A stretch of DNA of 64,000 bases, taken from assembly GCF_900105125.1 (NCBI RefSeq), contig NZ_LT629750.1, positions 7,405,001-7,469,000 of the forward strand. The letters run 5' to 3'. This stretch comes from Bradyrhizobium canariense. GTDB lineage: Bacteria > Pseudomonadota > Alphaproteobacteria > Rhizobiales > Xanthobacteraceae. Under the pieces are notes generated by a model, which did no database searches, had not been told where the DNA came from, and saw only the letters and a program-made list of their open reading frames with translations. Numbering within the stretch: position 1 is the stretch's first letter; every line of letters starts with the position of its first letter. Shown piece after piece: positions 51,922-60,327 of this stretch. Made by a program: the position numbers and the translations under genes.

Positions 51922-52715
51922 GCTCGCCACCTGAGGACGCGGGTCTCGAAGCGCACCAGCAGCGTCTCGATTACGAACAAGAGCACGACCAAAACCAGCG
52001 TCCAGGCAAACACGTCCGAGACCGAAAAGAGCTCCTGGGCGACCGACAGTTGATGGCCGATTCCGGTGACGGCTCCGACCAGCTCGGCGATGGTAACAAC
52101 CCGGATCGCGAGGCTGAGCGCAATCTTCCAGCTGGTGATGATACCCGGCATGATCGCCGGCAGCAGCAGCTTGTGCAGGAACTGAAGCGGCGTCGGTCGG
52201 AACGAGCGCATCATTTGCTTAAGCTCGTGCGAAACGTCTCGCATGTTGTCGAGCGCATCGACGGCAAAGACCGGCGCGCAAACCATGACCAGGACAAATG
52301 CGATACGAAACTCGACGCCCCTGAACCAGAGGATCGCGAACAGAATCCATGAAACGACCGGGACCGCCATCAACACCCGTATCATCGGGCGCAGGTACTT
52401 TTCGAAACTTTTCGAAGAGTACATGCAAATGGCGACGGCCATGCCGGCTGCAAAGGAAATGATGAGGGAGGCGAGCACGCGAGCCAGGGTTACCGCGACG
52501 TCGATCGGCGTGATCGTTGTGAGGCTTTTGGCGATGCGCCCGAGGCCGGGAATTGCGAAAGCAGGGATGCCAAGCGTGGGGGCAAGATAGGACAGCCCCT
52601 CCCAGATCACGGCGAAGATCGCGATCGAGACGATCGCCTCGCGGGGAAAATTTGCGAATGCCCGCGGTCCGCGCGCTAACGATGTCGAGGGAGCGGCGTG
52701 ATCGTCAGGGGGCAT
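51918..52715 (-). CDS. ABC transporter permease, SsuC/TauC type
   Basis: A 265-residue permease from the ATG at 52715, which overlaps the binding-protein stop by 11 nt; the frame is open to 52799. About six helices are present, and the EAA-like loop reads MMRSFRPTPLQFLHKLLLPAIMPG. It carries solute across the inner membrane with the ATPase encoded just downstream. This importer has one permease gene only, unlike the one at 1123-3716. Confidence 0.91.
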   Translation of the reverse strand: MPPDDHAAPSTSLARGPRAFANFPREAIVSIAIFAVIWEGLSYLAPTLGIPAFAIPGLGRIAKSLTTITPIDVAVTLARVLASLIISFAAGMAVAICMYSSKSFEKYLRPMIRVLMAVPVVSWILFAILWFRGVEFRIAFVLVMVCAPVFAVDALDNMRDVSHELKQMMRSFRPTPLQFLHKLLLPAIMPGIITSWKIALSLAIRVVTIAELVGAVTGIGHQLSVAQELFSVSDVFAWTLVLVVLLFVIETLLVRFETRVLRWRA

Positions 52716-53679
52716 AGATGATGGAGGCGTCTGGCATTTTCGGATGGAAACCGGCTGAGACGGCGCGCTCGAACATATCCCAGATACTCTTGCGGTCACT
52801 GAGCCACGCGGGTTTGGCGTCGAAATCCCAGCGCCCGCTCTTGACCGCTTCCTTGAGAATGCCGGGCGGAAGCTTCACCGTCTCGGCCGCGATGCTGTCG
52901 GCGGCATCCGGGTCATTGCGCAGAAACTGACTAACATCTCCAAGGGCGGCTATGAACTTTGTCGGCAAATCAGGGGCCTTCTTGATGAAATCCTCGCGCA
53001 TCGCGTAGACCAGTTCCCAACCCGTGTCGCCTGTAAGCTCCTTCCAGGCTTCCCCTCCGTTGAAAATGATCTTGAGGGCTGGGTCGTCCTTCATCATCAT
53101 CGTTATGATCGGTTCGATGACCATTGCGGCATCGACCCGGCCGGCGGCAAGCTGTGCCCGCGCCACCGCGAAATTGGCGTTTACGAGCGTGACGTCCTTG
53201 GCTAGGTCGATCTTTTTTGCACTGGCGTAGATCGAGAGGATCTGAAACTGGCCGGAACCCATGTCTACGGCAAGTTGCTTGCCGCGAAGATCGGCGATCG
53301 TCCGGATGTTGGGATCGCGGGTCAGCAAAGCCATGTCGGCAAGCGTTGCTCCGGTCGAGATGATCTGCAGCGGCACCCCTTCCAGCCATAACTTCTGAAA
53401 ATAAGTCGGGCCGCCGATCAACGTGTCGACCTCGCCGGTAGCCAAACCGGCATAATACGCAGAGATCGACGGATAGACGTGAGCGTCCGCCTCAAACCCG
53501 TTATGGGTATCGAAGTTCCGGGCCTTCATAATGTTCACGATAATGGATGCAAACACCGGGAGCGTGAGACTTCCGACCCGGATTTTGGTGGTGTCGGCGG
53601 CAAAGACCCGGGTTTCCCTCATGGCCAGGAGAGTCGGCGCAACACCCAAAGTAAAAACCCGTCGAGAAAGTTTCTTCAT
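52705..53679 (-). CDS. ABC transporter substrate-binding protein, SsuA/TauA-like, Tat-type leader
   Basis: A 324-residue periplasmic protein from the ATG at 53679 with AGGAG 5 nt upstream. The leader MKKLSRRVFTLGVAP has a twin-arginine SRRVF motif, suggesting Tat export. The mature protein reads IRVGSLTLPVFASIIVNIMKA, LRGKQLAVDMGSGQFQIL and MVIEPIITMMM, as in NMT1/SsuA-like proteins. It is the first gene of the leftward importer operon. Ligands in the family are sulfonates, taurine, nitrate or aromatic compounds. Confidence 0.9.
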   Translation of the reverse strand: MKKLSRRVFTLGVAPTLLAMRETRVFAADTTKIRVGSLTLPVFASIIVNIMKARNFDTHNGFEADAHVYPSISAYYAGLATGEVDTLIGGPTYFQKLWLEGVPLQIISTGATLADMALLTRDPNIRTIADLRGKQLAVDMGSGQFQILSIYASAKKIDLAKDVTLVNANFAVARAQLAAGRVDAAMVIEPIITMMMKDDPALKIIFNGGEAWKELTGDTGWELVYAMREDFIKKAPDLPTKFIAALGDVSQFLRNDPDAADSIAAETVKLPPGILKEAVKSGRWDFDAKPAWLSDRKSIWDMFERAVSAGFHPKMPDASIIYAP

Positions 53680-54526
53680 GACACTCCTGCTTGGAAAGTC
53701 CGGGAAAACGCACTTCCGGTGCTGTTGAGTGAAGTGCGGCAAATCAACAATCGCCCCACAGTCCCCATGCCATCTCTGCGCCAGCCTACCAGCCCCTCAT
53801 ATGCATGCAAATGAAATCCGGTTGGCCCTCGAATGTGCGACAAGCTGCAAGAGTCTTCATCGCAGAAACCGTTTGAAGTGCCTCGATGCTGGGCAGCATG
53901 AACAGCATCGATGCACGGCGACTGTTTTGTTAAGGCATGGCCAAGCTGTCTCACCGGCTGACGGCACTGCTGGATGTGAGAGACGACGATAACATTGATG
54001 CAAATGGGGATGATGGCGAAGCCGATCGATTTGCCGAACGGCCGATCCGGGAAGACGCAGACAGCGGCGTTAGCCCATTTCAACGATATGCTTGGCCGCG
54101 CTACGACGCCGCCATCCCGGCGAAGATCGGATCAGGTGTCGAGCACTTTTCCCGGCGACGAAAATGTCGGGGAGATGTATTCGACGCGCGGCTTCTGGGT
54201 CCACAGTCCCGACGGGACTGACACCGACTTGCGGCTGACCCGATCCGCCGGCGAAGCCGCAGACCTGCCCGGGACGGCCGAACGGAGTCTGGCCGCCGAA
54301 CTTTCCAGCTTCTCGATCTAGCCGTCGCTGAACACCTGCAGCGGAGTCCTCGGCTCCCTGGGCCACGCCGTTGAGCCCGGAACGAACTCTCCGTCCCGGA
54401 TGGCCAGCATCAGCGAATGTCGGTATCGGCGGCTGCGGTTGGCAAGTCATTTCGCGAAATAGCGAATGAGGTCTTCCGTCGCGAGGGATCTGCCCGTCCG
54501 TGCGGGCGCAAGTACACGCAGAAAAA
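53680..54526. other. Gene-free stretch of about 850 nt
   Basis: Several overlapping short frames on both strands (for example 53995-54321 on the top strand) show no recognisable protein and no good ribosome site. It must hold the leftward promoter of the importer at 52705-53679. It may be a worn gene remnant, but I cannot name one. Confidence 0.35.
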
Positions 54527-54570
54527 CTTGTTATAAATGTTGTAATTTTTATAACAGAAATTATAACAAG
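54527..54570 (+). promoter_or_regulatory. Promoter with four-half-site inverted-repeat operator upstream of SDR/GntR genes
   Basis: An exact 10-bp inverted repeat, CTTGTTATAA (54527-54536) and TTATAACAAG (54561-54570), encloses an inner pair TGTTGTAA (54538-54545) and TTATAACA (54549-54556). The four half-sites follow TGTTATAA. TTGTTA (54528-54533), a 16-nt spacer and TATAAC (54550-54555) form a good sigma70 promoter inside it. It is probably bound by the FadR-type regulator at 55506. Confidence 0.7.
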
Positions 54571-54635
54571 CACAAAGCCCGGAAGTTCGTTGCGACGGAC
54601 AATGCGGAGCTGGTCGAGATAAACTGGAGCCGCTG

Positions 54636-55415
54636 ATGCTTGAGGGGGCAGTTGCTTTTGTCACCGGCGCTGGCTCCGGCATCGGCCGCGGCGTCGCGCT
54701 TTGTCTGGCCAGCCACGGCGCGGCGGTGATCGTCTCCGATGTAAGTGCGGAAATCAGCGACGCCGCGGCGGCGGACATAAAAGCGGCTGGCGGCCGCGGT
54801 TTCGCCGTCGCCCATGACGTGACCCAGTGGGAAAAGGCCGCGGCCGCGCTGGCGCACGGCGCGCGGCTTGCCGGCGGCCCGATTGACATTCTAGTGAACT
54901 GCGCAGGTCTGTATTTCTCGGCGCCGTTCCACGAACTCCTGCCGGAGGCGCATGAGAGGCTCTATGCCGTCAATGTCTCCGGCGTATTTGCGATGTGCCA
55001 GGCGGCAATTCCAGACATGAAGGTGCGCCGGCACGGCAAGATCGTCAACATCGCTTCTGTCAGCGGGAAGGATCCATTCGCGCGCAGCGCCAGCTATGGC
55101 TCGTCGAAATCGGCCGTGATCGGCATGACCAAGTCGCTCGCCAAGGAGCTCGGGCCGTACAACATCAACGTCAACTCGGTCTGTCCCGGCCTCGTCTATA
55201 CCAAGATGCAGGAGGATCAGTGCCGCCGGATTGCTGACGAGACTGGACGGCAGCCGGAGGATGTTTGGCGTCAGCGCCTTGCGGCTGTCCCTCTCGGGCG
55301 CGGGCAGGAGCCGTCCGACATCGGCGAGGCGGTCGCGTTCCTCGCCAGCGACCGCGCGCGCAACATCACCGGCCAGTCACTTAACGTCTGCGGCGGTCAG
55401 CAGATGATGGACTGA
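54636..55415 (+). CDS. SDR-family oxidoreductase
   Basis: A 259-residue classical short-chain dehydrogenase. The cofactor motif is TGAGSGIGRG, then NCAG, the catalytic Ser region NIASVSGKDP, YGSSK as the YxxxK pair, and NSVCPGLVYTKM. The C-terminus NITGQSLNVCGGQQM is typical of the 3-oxoacyl-ACP-reductase-like and sugar-acid dehydrogenase groups. It lies immediately downstream of the inverted-repeat promoter and is followed by the GntR gene, so it is probably part of a regulated sugar or sugar-acid catabolic unit with the ABC importers across the interval. Confidence 0.91.
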   Translation: MLEGAVAFVTGAGSGIGRGVALCLASHGAAVIVSDVSAEISDAAAADIKAAGGRGFAVAHDVTQWEKAAAALAHGARLAGGPIDILVNCAGLYFSAPFHELLPEAHERLYAVNVSGVFAMCQAAIPDMKVRRHGKIVNIASVSGKDPFARSASYGSSKSAVIGMTKSLAKELGPYNINVNSVCPGLVYTKMQEDQCRRIADETGRQPEDVWRQRLAAVPLGRGQEPSDIGEAVAFLASDRARNITGQSLNVCGGQQMMD

Positions 55416-55505
55416 CAACATCCTCCGGTTGATGACCGGACGATTACTTGTCAAAGAACAACCGACGCTCTAGCGTTTTACAATGCGGCTGAGGGAGCGA
55501 ATTCG

Positions 55506-56234
55506 ATGAGTGCGCGGCGCGTCAGGATGAGCGATGTTCTCTATGGCGACATCGTGAAGCAGATCAATTCGGGAGGGTTCGCGGTGGACCAGCGGCTACC
55601 GTCCGAGAAGGAATTCTGCGAACGATTCAGCGTGTCCCGCCCGATCGTGCGCGAGGCGCTGGAGCGACTGCGCACCGAAGGGCTGATCCGTTCGCGGCAG
55701 GGAGCCGGCAGTTTCGTCGCCAGCGGCGCGATCAGTATGGCGGCGGCAGAAATGCCGTTGCAGGCGTCATCCGATGTGATGCCGGCGCATATCAACAGCA
55801 TCGCCGCGATTCAGAAGTTCTACGCCTACCGCATCTCCTTCGAGGGAGAACTCGCATACGCCGCCGCGCGGAACCGCCAGCCCGCAGACATCCAGCGAAT
55901 CGGCAGCCTGCTGCAGAACATCAAGTCGAGCGTGGCGAGCAATACGCAGGGTATCGATGAAGATCTCGAATACCATGAAGCCATCGCCCAGGCGACGCAC
56001 AACGAATTCTTTATCGCCGCGTGGAACGCGTCGCGCGGGCAGATCCGCTTTCTGATCGAACTCGCCCGCAGCCTTTCGGCTCTGGGGTCGCCGAACCATT
56101 CCGCCGCCGTGCGCTCGAGCCATGAGCCGATCTTCGAATGCATCCGCGACGGCGACGCCGACGGCGCACGGACCCGGATGCGCGAGCACATCACCCGCTC
56201 GCAGGAGCGGGTGTTCCTCGGCAAATGGACCTGA
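55506..56234 (+). CDS. GntR-family regulator, FadR subfamily (FCD domain)
   Basis: A 242-residue regulator with GAGGGAG before the ATG. The N-terminal winged helix shows QRLPSEKEFCERFSVSRPIVREALERLRTEGLI (about 28-60), and the all-helical FCD effector domain covers about 95-235 (FYAYRISFEGELAYAAARN; DLEYHEAIAQATHNEFF; HEPIFECIRDGDADGARTRMREHI), whose conserved histidines and aspartate bind metal and an organic acid. It is probably an autoregulator through the site at 54527-54570 and may govern the importers at 56353-63673. Confidence 0.92.
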   Translation: MSARRVRMSDVLYGDIVKQINSGGFAVDQRLPSEKEFCERFSVSRPIVREALERLRTEGLIRSRQGAGSFVASGAISMAAAEMPLQASSDVMPAHINSIAAIQKFYAYRISFEGELAYAAARNRQPADIQRIGSLLQNIKSSVASNTQGIDEDLEYHEAIAQATHNEFFIAAWNASRGQIRFLIELARSLSALGSPNHSAAVRSSHEPIFECIRDGDADGARTRMREHITRSQERVFLGKWT

Positions 56235-56352
56235 CGCCAGGGATCAAGAGCGTTTTCGAGCGAAGTGGATACGGTTCGCGTGAAGGAAACGCGTCAAAGA
56301 AGAATCCAGAGCTTTCGGTTCAATCTGAACCGAAGCTCCCGGCGGGTCGCGG

Positions 56353-57183
56353 TCAGTCCTTGCTGCCGGTGGTGGCAAAGGACGCGATGAAGTAGCGCTG
56401 GAACACCAGCAGCACGGCCATCGGCAACAGTGCCGTCAACACGGCGCCGCCGAACATCTGGCCGTAGTCGACGTCATATTGTCCGGCAAAGCTTGCGATG
56501 GCGACCGAGGCGACGTGATAGTCCGGGTCCGGCGCGATCAGCAGCGGCCACAGATAGGCCTGCCACTGGAACACGAACAGGATCAGCCCGGCGCCGATCA
56601 GCGCGGGCTTCGACAGCGGCAGGTAGATCCTGGTGAAGATGCCGAACCAGCCGAGGCCGTCCACCATCGCGGCCTCCGCGAGCTCGCGCGGGATGCCGAG
56701 GAAGAACTGGCGCAGCAGGAATACGGCGAGGCCGCTGCCTATGCCGGGCAGGATCAGCCCGGCATAGGAGTTCTGCAGATCGAGGTCGCGGAACACCTGG
56801 GCCAACGGCACCGCGATCGAATCGAACGGGATCAGAAAGCTGACGACCATCGCCGCGAAAACCGCGCCACGGCCGCGATACTGCAGCGCGGCGAGTGCAA
56901 AGGCCGCCATCGAGCAGATGACGAGGCCGAGGGCGACGGTGATGGCGGTAACCAGCGCCGAATTGAACATCGCCCGTGCGAACGGGCCGGTCCAAAGCGC
57001 TATGAGGTTGTCGAACGTCACCTGCGTCGGCACGAAGGTGTGAATACTGAGCGGCGATAGATAGCGAAAAATCTCCGCACTCGGCCGCAACGCGCTGATG
57101 CCGGCCCAAATCAGCGGCAGCATGGCCGCGGTGGCGGCCCCGACCGCGATGGCGAGCAGCAGGATGGTGTGTCTCTGTCTCAT
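56353..57183 (-). CDS. Sugar-type ABC permease (MalG-like), second importer
   Basis: A 276-residue inner-membrane protein from the ATG at 57183, which overlaps the preceding permease stop by 4 nt. The EAA loop reads AAMVDGLGWFGIFTRIYLPLSKPAL, as in MalG/UgpE proteins, with six predicted helices. It is the last gene of the leftward array. It pairs with the MalF-type permease encoded just upstream. No ATPase gene follows. Confidence 0.92.
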   Translation of the reverse strand: MRQRHTILLLAIAVGAATAAMLPLIWAGISALRPSAEIFRYLSPLSIHTFVPTQVTFDNLIALWTGPFARAMFNSALVTAITVALGLVICSMAAFALAALQYRGRGAVFAAMVVSFLIPFDSIAVPLAQVFRDLDLQNSYAGLILPGIGSGLAVFLLRQFFLGIPRELAEAAMVDGLGWFGIFTRIYLPLSKPALIGAGLILFVFQWQAYLWPLLIAPDPDYHVASVAIASFAGQYDVDYGQMFGGAVLTALLPMAVLLVFQRYFIASFATTGSKD

Positions 57184-58103
57184 TGCAGTTTCGCGCTCGT
57201 CATCATGCGGAACTGGATGGCAACGACAATGATCACGATGCCGACGAGGATACCGGTCTCGGCCGCTGCGCCGCGTACGTCGCCCGACAGAAAGCCGCGG
57301 GTGTAGATATCGTTCATGATGAGGTTGGTCGAACCTTGCGGGCCACCCTTGGTGAGGATTTGCACCGGTGCGAACACCAGGAAATTCGCCACGGTGTCGG
57401 CAACCAGCACGAAGGTGAGCGGGCGGCGCAGCTGCGGCAGGGTGATGTAGCGGAACTGCTGCCACGCCGTCGCACCGTCGATCAACGCCGCCTCATACAG
57501 CGCGATCGGGATTTCCTTGAGGCCGGCGAGCAGGAAGGTCATCCAGTAGCCGACGCCGATCCAGCTGACGATCAGGATGATGGTGTAGAGCGCCTGGTCC
57601 GGCGTGGTGAGGAAGCCTTGCGCCGGCAGGCCAAGGGTCGCGAGCAGCGCGTTGGCCGGGCCGTCGGGTCGGAACACGACGCCCATGATGATCGCGGATA
57701 CGCTCTGTGGGACCGCGACGGGCAGCAGGATCAGCGTGCGCCACAGCGCGCCGGCCGGCAGCGCGCGATGCAGCACGAGCGCCAGGCCGAGCGCGCAGGC
57801 GATCTGAAATGGATTGACGATCAGCGAAAATAGCAACGTTGCGGCAAGCGCGTCGTGGAATGACGGATCGGAAAACAGGAACGTATAATTGTCGAGGCCG
57901 AGCTTTCCCGCATGTCCGACATGGATCGATTGCCATAGCGCAAGGCCGGTCGGCCAGACGCGCAGGACCAATACCGCGATCACGGCGGGCGCAAGGAAGA
58001 TCGCCGCGACCATGCCCTCGCTGAGGGTTGGGCGCGGCGCGGGGACGGGGCCGGTCTTGCTGGCGGCCTCCGTGTTGCCGATGGGGGAGAGAGCGGTCAT
58101 CAT
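57180..58103 (-). CDS. Sugar-type ABC permease (MalF-like), second importer
   Basis: A 307-residue permease with an N-terminal cytoplasmic tail of about 30 residues. The EAA loop AALIDGATAWQQFRYITLPQLRRPL and ILTKGGPQGSTNLIM are MalF/UgpA hallmarks. The ATG at 58103 overlaps the binding-protein stop. It forms the channel heterodimer with the MalG-like protein encoded next. Confidence 0.92.
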   Translation of the reverse strand: MMTALSPIGNTEAASKTGPVPAPRPTLSEGMVAAIFLAPAVIAVLVLRVWPTGLALWQSIHVGHAGKLGLDNYTFLFSDPSFHDALAATLLFSLIVNPFQIACALGLALVLHRALPAGALWRTLILLPVAVPQSVSAIIMGVVFRPDGPANALLATLGLPAQGFLTTPDQALYTIILIVSWIGVGYWMTFLLAGLKEIPIALYEAALIDGATAWQQFRYITLPQLRRPLTFVLVADTVANFLVFAPVQILTKGGPQGSTNLIMNDIYTRGFLSGDVRGAAAETGILVGIVIIVVAIQFRMMTSAKLQ

Positions 58104-59377
58104 TCCAGTCGGGAGAATGCGGCTTTCAGCGCAGCTTCGGTGCGTTCGAGCGAGGACTTCGCCTCCGCGCCGTTGCGGATGTCGCTGTACATCCGGTTCA
58201 TGATTTCCTCGAACACGACATAGCCGATGGTGCGCGGCCGGCTGACCGCAGTGTTGGCCAGTTCATAACTGATGATCTTGGCGAAGGGGGCGGTATTTTC
58301 CTCACCGGCATCGGACTCGCGCTTGAGGTAGGCGGCGAAGGCGGCCTTGTTCGCGGGCGGCTGCGGCGCGATCGTGCTGGCGAGCAGCGAACCTTCGCTG
58401 TCAAGCGTCAGGAATCTGGCGAACTTCACCGCTGCATCTTTCTGCGCGCTTTTCGGATTGACGCCGATGGTCCAGGAGCCGGTCGGGGTGACCGGCTTGC
58501 CGCCGGCAAAGTAGGGCATCGGGGCGATGCCGAAATTCAGTTCCTTGGCGAGGCGCAATACGCGCGCATGCCAGACGCCCGCCACCATGTAGGCGACCTG
58601 TCCCGTAGAGAACAGCGCCGGCATCTGCTCATAGGCGACACCACGCGGCGCAAGGCCACTGGCGTAGAGATCGCGATACCATTCCGTCGTCTTGATCCAG
58701 CCTTCGGTGGTGAGGGCCGGGGTCAGCAGGCCCTCGCCAGTGAGGCCGGGCCCGAAGCCGCGCGATTCGTAAAGCGGCTGCAGCTCGTAGTAGCGGTCGT
58801 TCTGGTCGAAGGCGAAACCCCATTTGGCGCCGGCCTTCTGCGCTGTGCGGGCATGGGTCAGCAGGTCTTCCCAGCTAAGGCGCCTGGCGGGATCGGCATC
58901 GGGCGCCGCAAGGCCCGCCTTCTTCAGGAGATCCTTGTTGTAGAAAAGGAACTGCGACGTGGTCCAGAACGGGAAGCTCCAGAGCTTGTCCCTGAAGGAG
59001 GTGCCGGCGATGGCCGCAGGCGCCGCGGCGGCTTCGATCTCGGCGCGCATCGGCGTCAGGTCGGCGAGAAACCCCTTGTTGGCATAGGCCGGCACGCGCG
59101 GCTCGTCGACGGTGTAGACATCGACGCTGGTATCGCCGGCGCCGAGGCGTGCCTGGATCTGCGCGTTGAGCTGGTCGAACGGAACGTTCTGGGCCTGGAC
59201 CTTGATGCCGGGATTGGCCTTCTCGAACGCAGCGATCACGGCGTCAAAGGCGCCAGCCTTCTGCGAGGAAAGGAAACCGATACGTGCGTCCTGCGCCAGG
59301 GCCGGTCGCGAGATCAGCGGAGCGGCGAGGACGCCGGCACCAAGCGCCACGGCCTGGCGGCGGGTAATGTTGACCAT
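58100..59377 (-). CDS. Sugar-type extracellular solute-binding protein, second importer
   Basis: A 425-residue binding protein of the SBP_bac_1 class from the ATG at 59377, preceded by GAGGAGGG. The leader NITRRQAVALGAGVLAAP is a twin-arginine-like signal, cleaved after ALAQ. Mature features are FDAVIAAFEKANPGIKVQ, LWSFPFWTTSQFLFYNKDLLKKAG and PTGSWTIGVNPKSAQKDAAVKF. It probably binds a sugar, sugar alcohol or glycerol phosphate. A tandem GTTTACAT repeat lies about 65 nt upstream of its start. Confidence 0.91.
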   Translation of the reverse strand: MVNITRRQAVALGAGVLAAPLISRPALAQDARIGFLSSQKAGAFDAVIAAFEKANPGIKVQAQNVPFDQLNAQIQARLGAGDTSVDVYTVDEPRVPAYANKGFLADLTPMRAEIEAAAAPAAIAGTSFRDKLWSFPFWTTSQFLFYNKDLLKKAGLAAPDADPARRLSWEDLLTHARTAQKAGAKWGFAFDQNDRYYELQPLYESRGFGPGLTGEGLLTPALTTEGWIKTTEWYRDLYASGLAPRGVAYEQMPALFSTGQVAYMVAGVWHARVLRLAKELNFGIAPMPYFAGGKPVTPTGSWTIGVNPKSAQKDAAVKFARFLTLDSEGSLLASTIAPQPPANKAAFAAYLKRESDAGEENTAPFAKIISYELANTAVSRPRTIGYVVFEEIMNRMYSDIRNGAEAKSSLERTEAALKAAFSRLE

Positions 59378-59441
59378 GAAAGTCCCTCCTCTGGTTTCCG
59401 GTGGCCGGGCGGCTGGCATCCCGCCGGTCTCGGTTACTATT

Positions 59442-59457
59442 GTTTACATGTTTACAT
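59442..59457. repeat. Tandem 8-bp direct repeat GTTTACAT, candidate operator
   Basis: Two perfect adjoining copies of GTTTACAT; the bottom strand reads ATGTAAAC twice. They lie in the roughly 105-nt gap between the two importer modules, upstream of the binding-protein gene at 59377. An internal promoter or operator is plausible. Confidence 0.4.
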
Positions 59458-59482
59458 CATTGGCCCGGCAGAGGCAAACTTG

Positions 59483-60319
59483 TTAACCCTTGACCGCGCC
59501 GGCGGCCATCCCGGCGACGAAATAGCGGCTGCAGAAGGCGAACATGATGAACAGCGGAATCACGATCAGCGTCGCGCCGGCCATCACCTCGCCCCATCGC
59601 ATATCGATGCCGGCGAGCAGCGAGGCGAGGCCGACCGGCAGCGTCTTGTTGCTATCGCTCGAAAGCAGCACGAGGCCGAACGTGTAATCGGTCCAGGACA
59701 GCAGGAAGGAGAAGATCGCCACCGTCGCAAGCCCCGGCAGCGACAGCGGCAAAATCACGCGCACGAACGCGCCGAGCCGCGAGCAGCCGTCGACCATCGC
59801 CGCTTCCTCCAGTTCGAACGGCATCGCCTTCAGGAAGCCCCACAGGAACCAGACCGCGAGCGGCAGTGTCATGGTGAAATGCGCCACGACGAGCGATGGC
59901 AGCGTATCGATGAGGTTGAGCGCGGCGAAGATGGAGGTCAGCGGAATCGCCAGCAGCAGCGGCGGGAACATGTAGGCATAGAGCATCGTGCCGATGATCG
60001 CCTTCTTGCCGCGAATCTTGAAGCGCGACACCGCATAGGCCATCGTGATCGATATCGCCAGCGTGACGACGACCGTCGCGGATGCGACGATGATGCTGTT
60101 CCAGAACTGCAGCAGGAAATCGGTGCGGCGGATCAGCGTGCGGTAATATTCGAGCGTGAACGATGTCGGCAGCAGCGAATGCGAGGTGTAGAACACCGCC
60201 GGTTCGCGGAAGCTGCAGATGATCATGTAGTAGATCGGGAAGGCCGAATAGACCGCCAGCAGCAGCGCCAGCGCGTATTGTCCGGTCCTGGCGAGCAGCG
60301 TTCGTACGGTCGAATGCAT
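59483..60319 (-). CDS. Sugar-type ABC permease (MalG-like), first importer
   Basis: A 278-residue permease from the ATG at 60319. A GTG at 60331 that overlaps the previous stop (GTGA) is an equally plausible start, adding four residues. It shows AFPIYYMIICSFREPAVFY, and the EAA loop reads AAMVDGCSRLGAFVRVILPLSLPG. It belongs with the MalF-like permease encoded immediately upstream. Confidence 0.91.
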   Translation of the reverse strand: MHSTVRTLLARTGQYALALLLAVYSAFPIYYMIICSFREPAVFYTSHSLLPTSFTLEYYRTLIRRTDFLLQFWNSIIVASATVVVTLAISITMAYAVSRFKIRGKKAIIGTMLYAYMFPPLLLAIPLTSIFAALNLIDTLPSLVVAHFTMTLPLAVWFLWGFLKAMPFELEEAAMVDGCSRLGAFVRVILPLSLPGLATVAIFSFLLSWTDYTFGLVLLSSDSNKTLPVGLASLLAGIDMRWGEVMAGATLIVIPLFIMFAFCSRYFVAGMAAGAVKG

Positions 60320-60327
60320 GGGAAATC

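Noticed and set aside
53995..54321. 108-codon top-strand frame in the gap before the SDR gene
   Set aside because: No recognisable family and no ribosome site; equally long frames occur on the opposite strand here.
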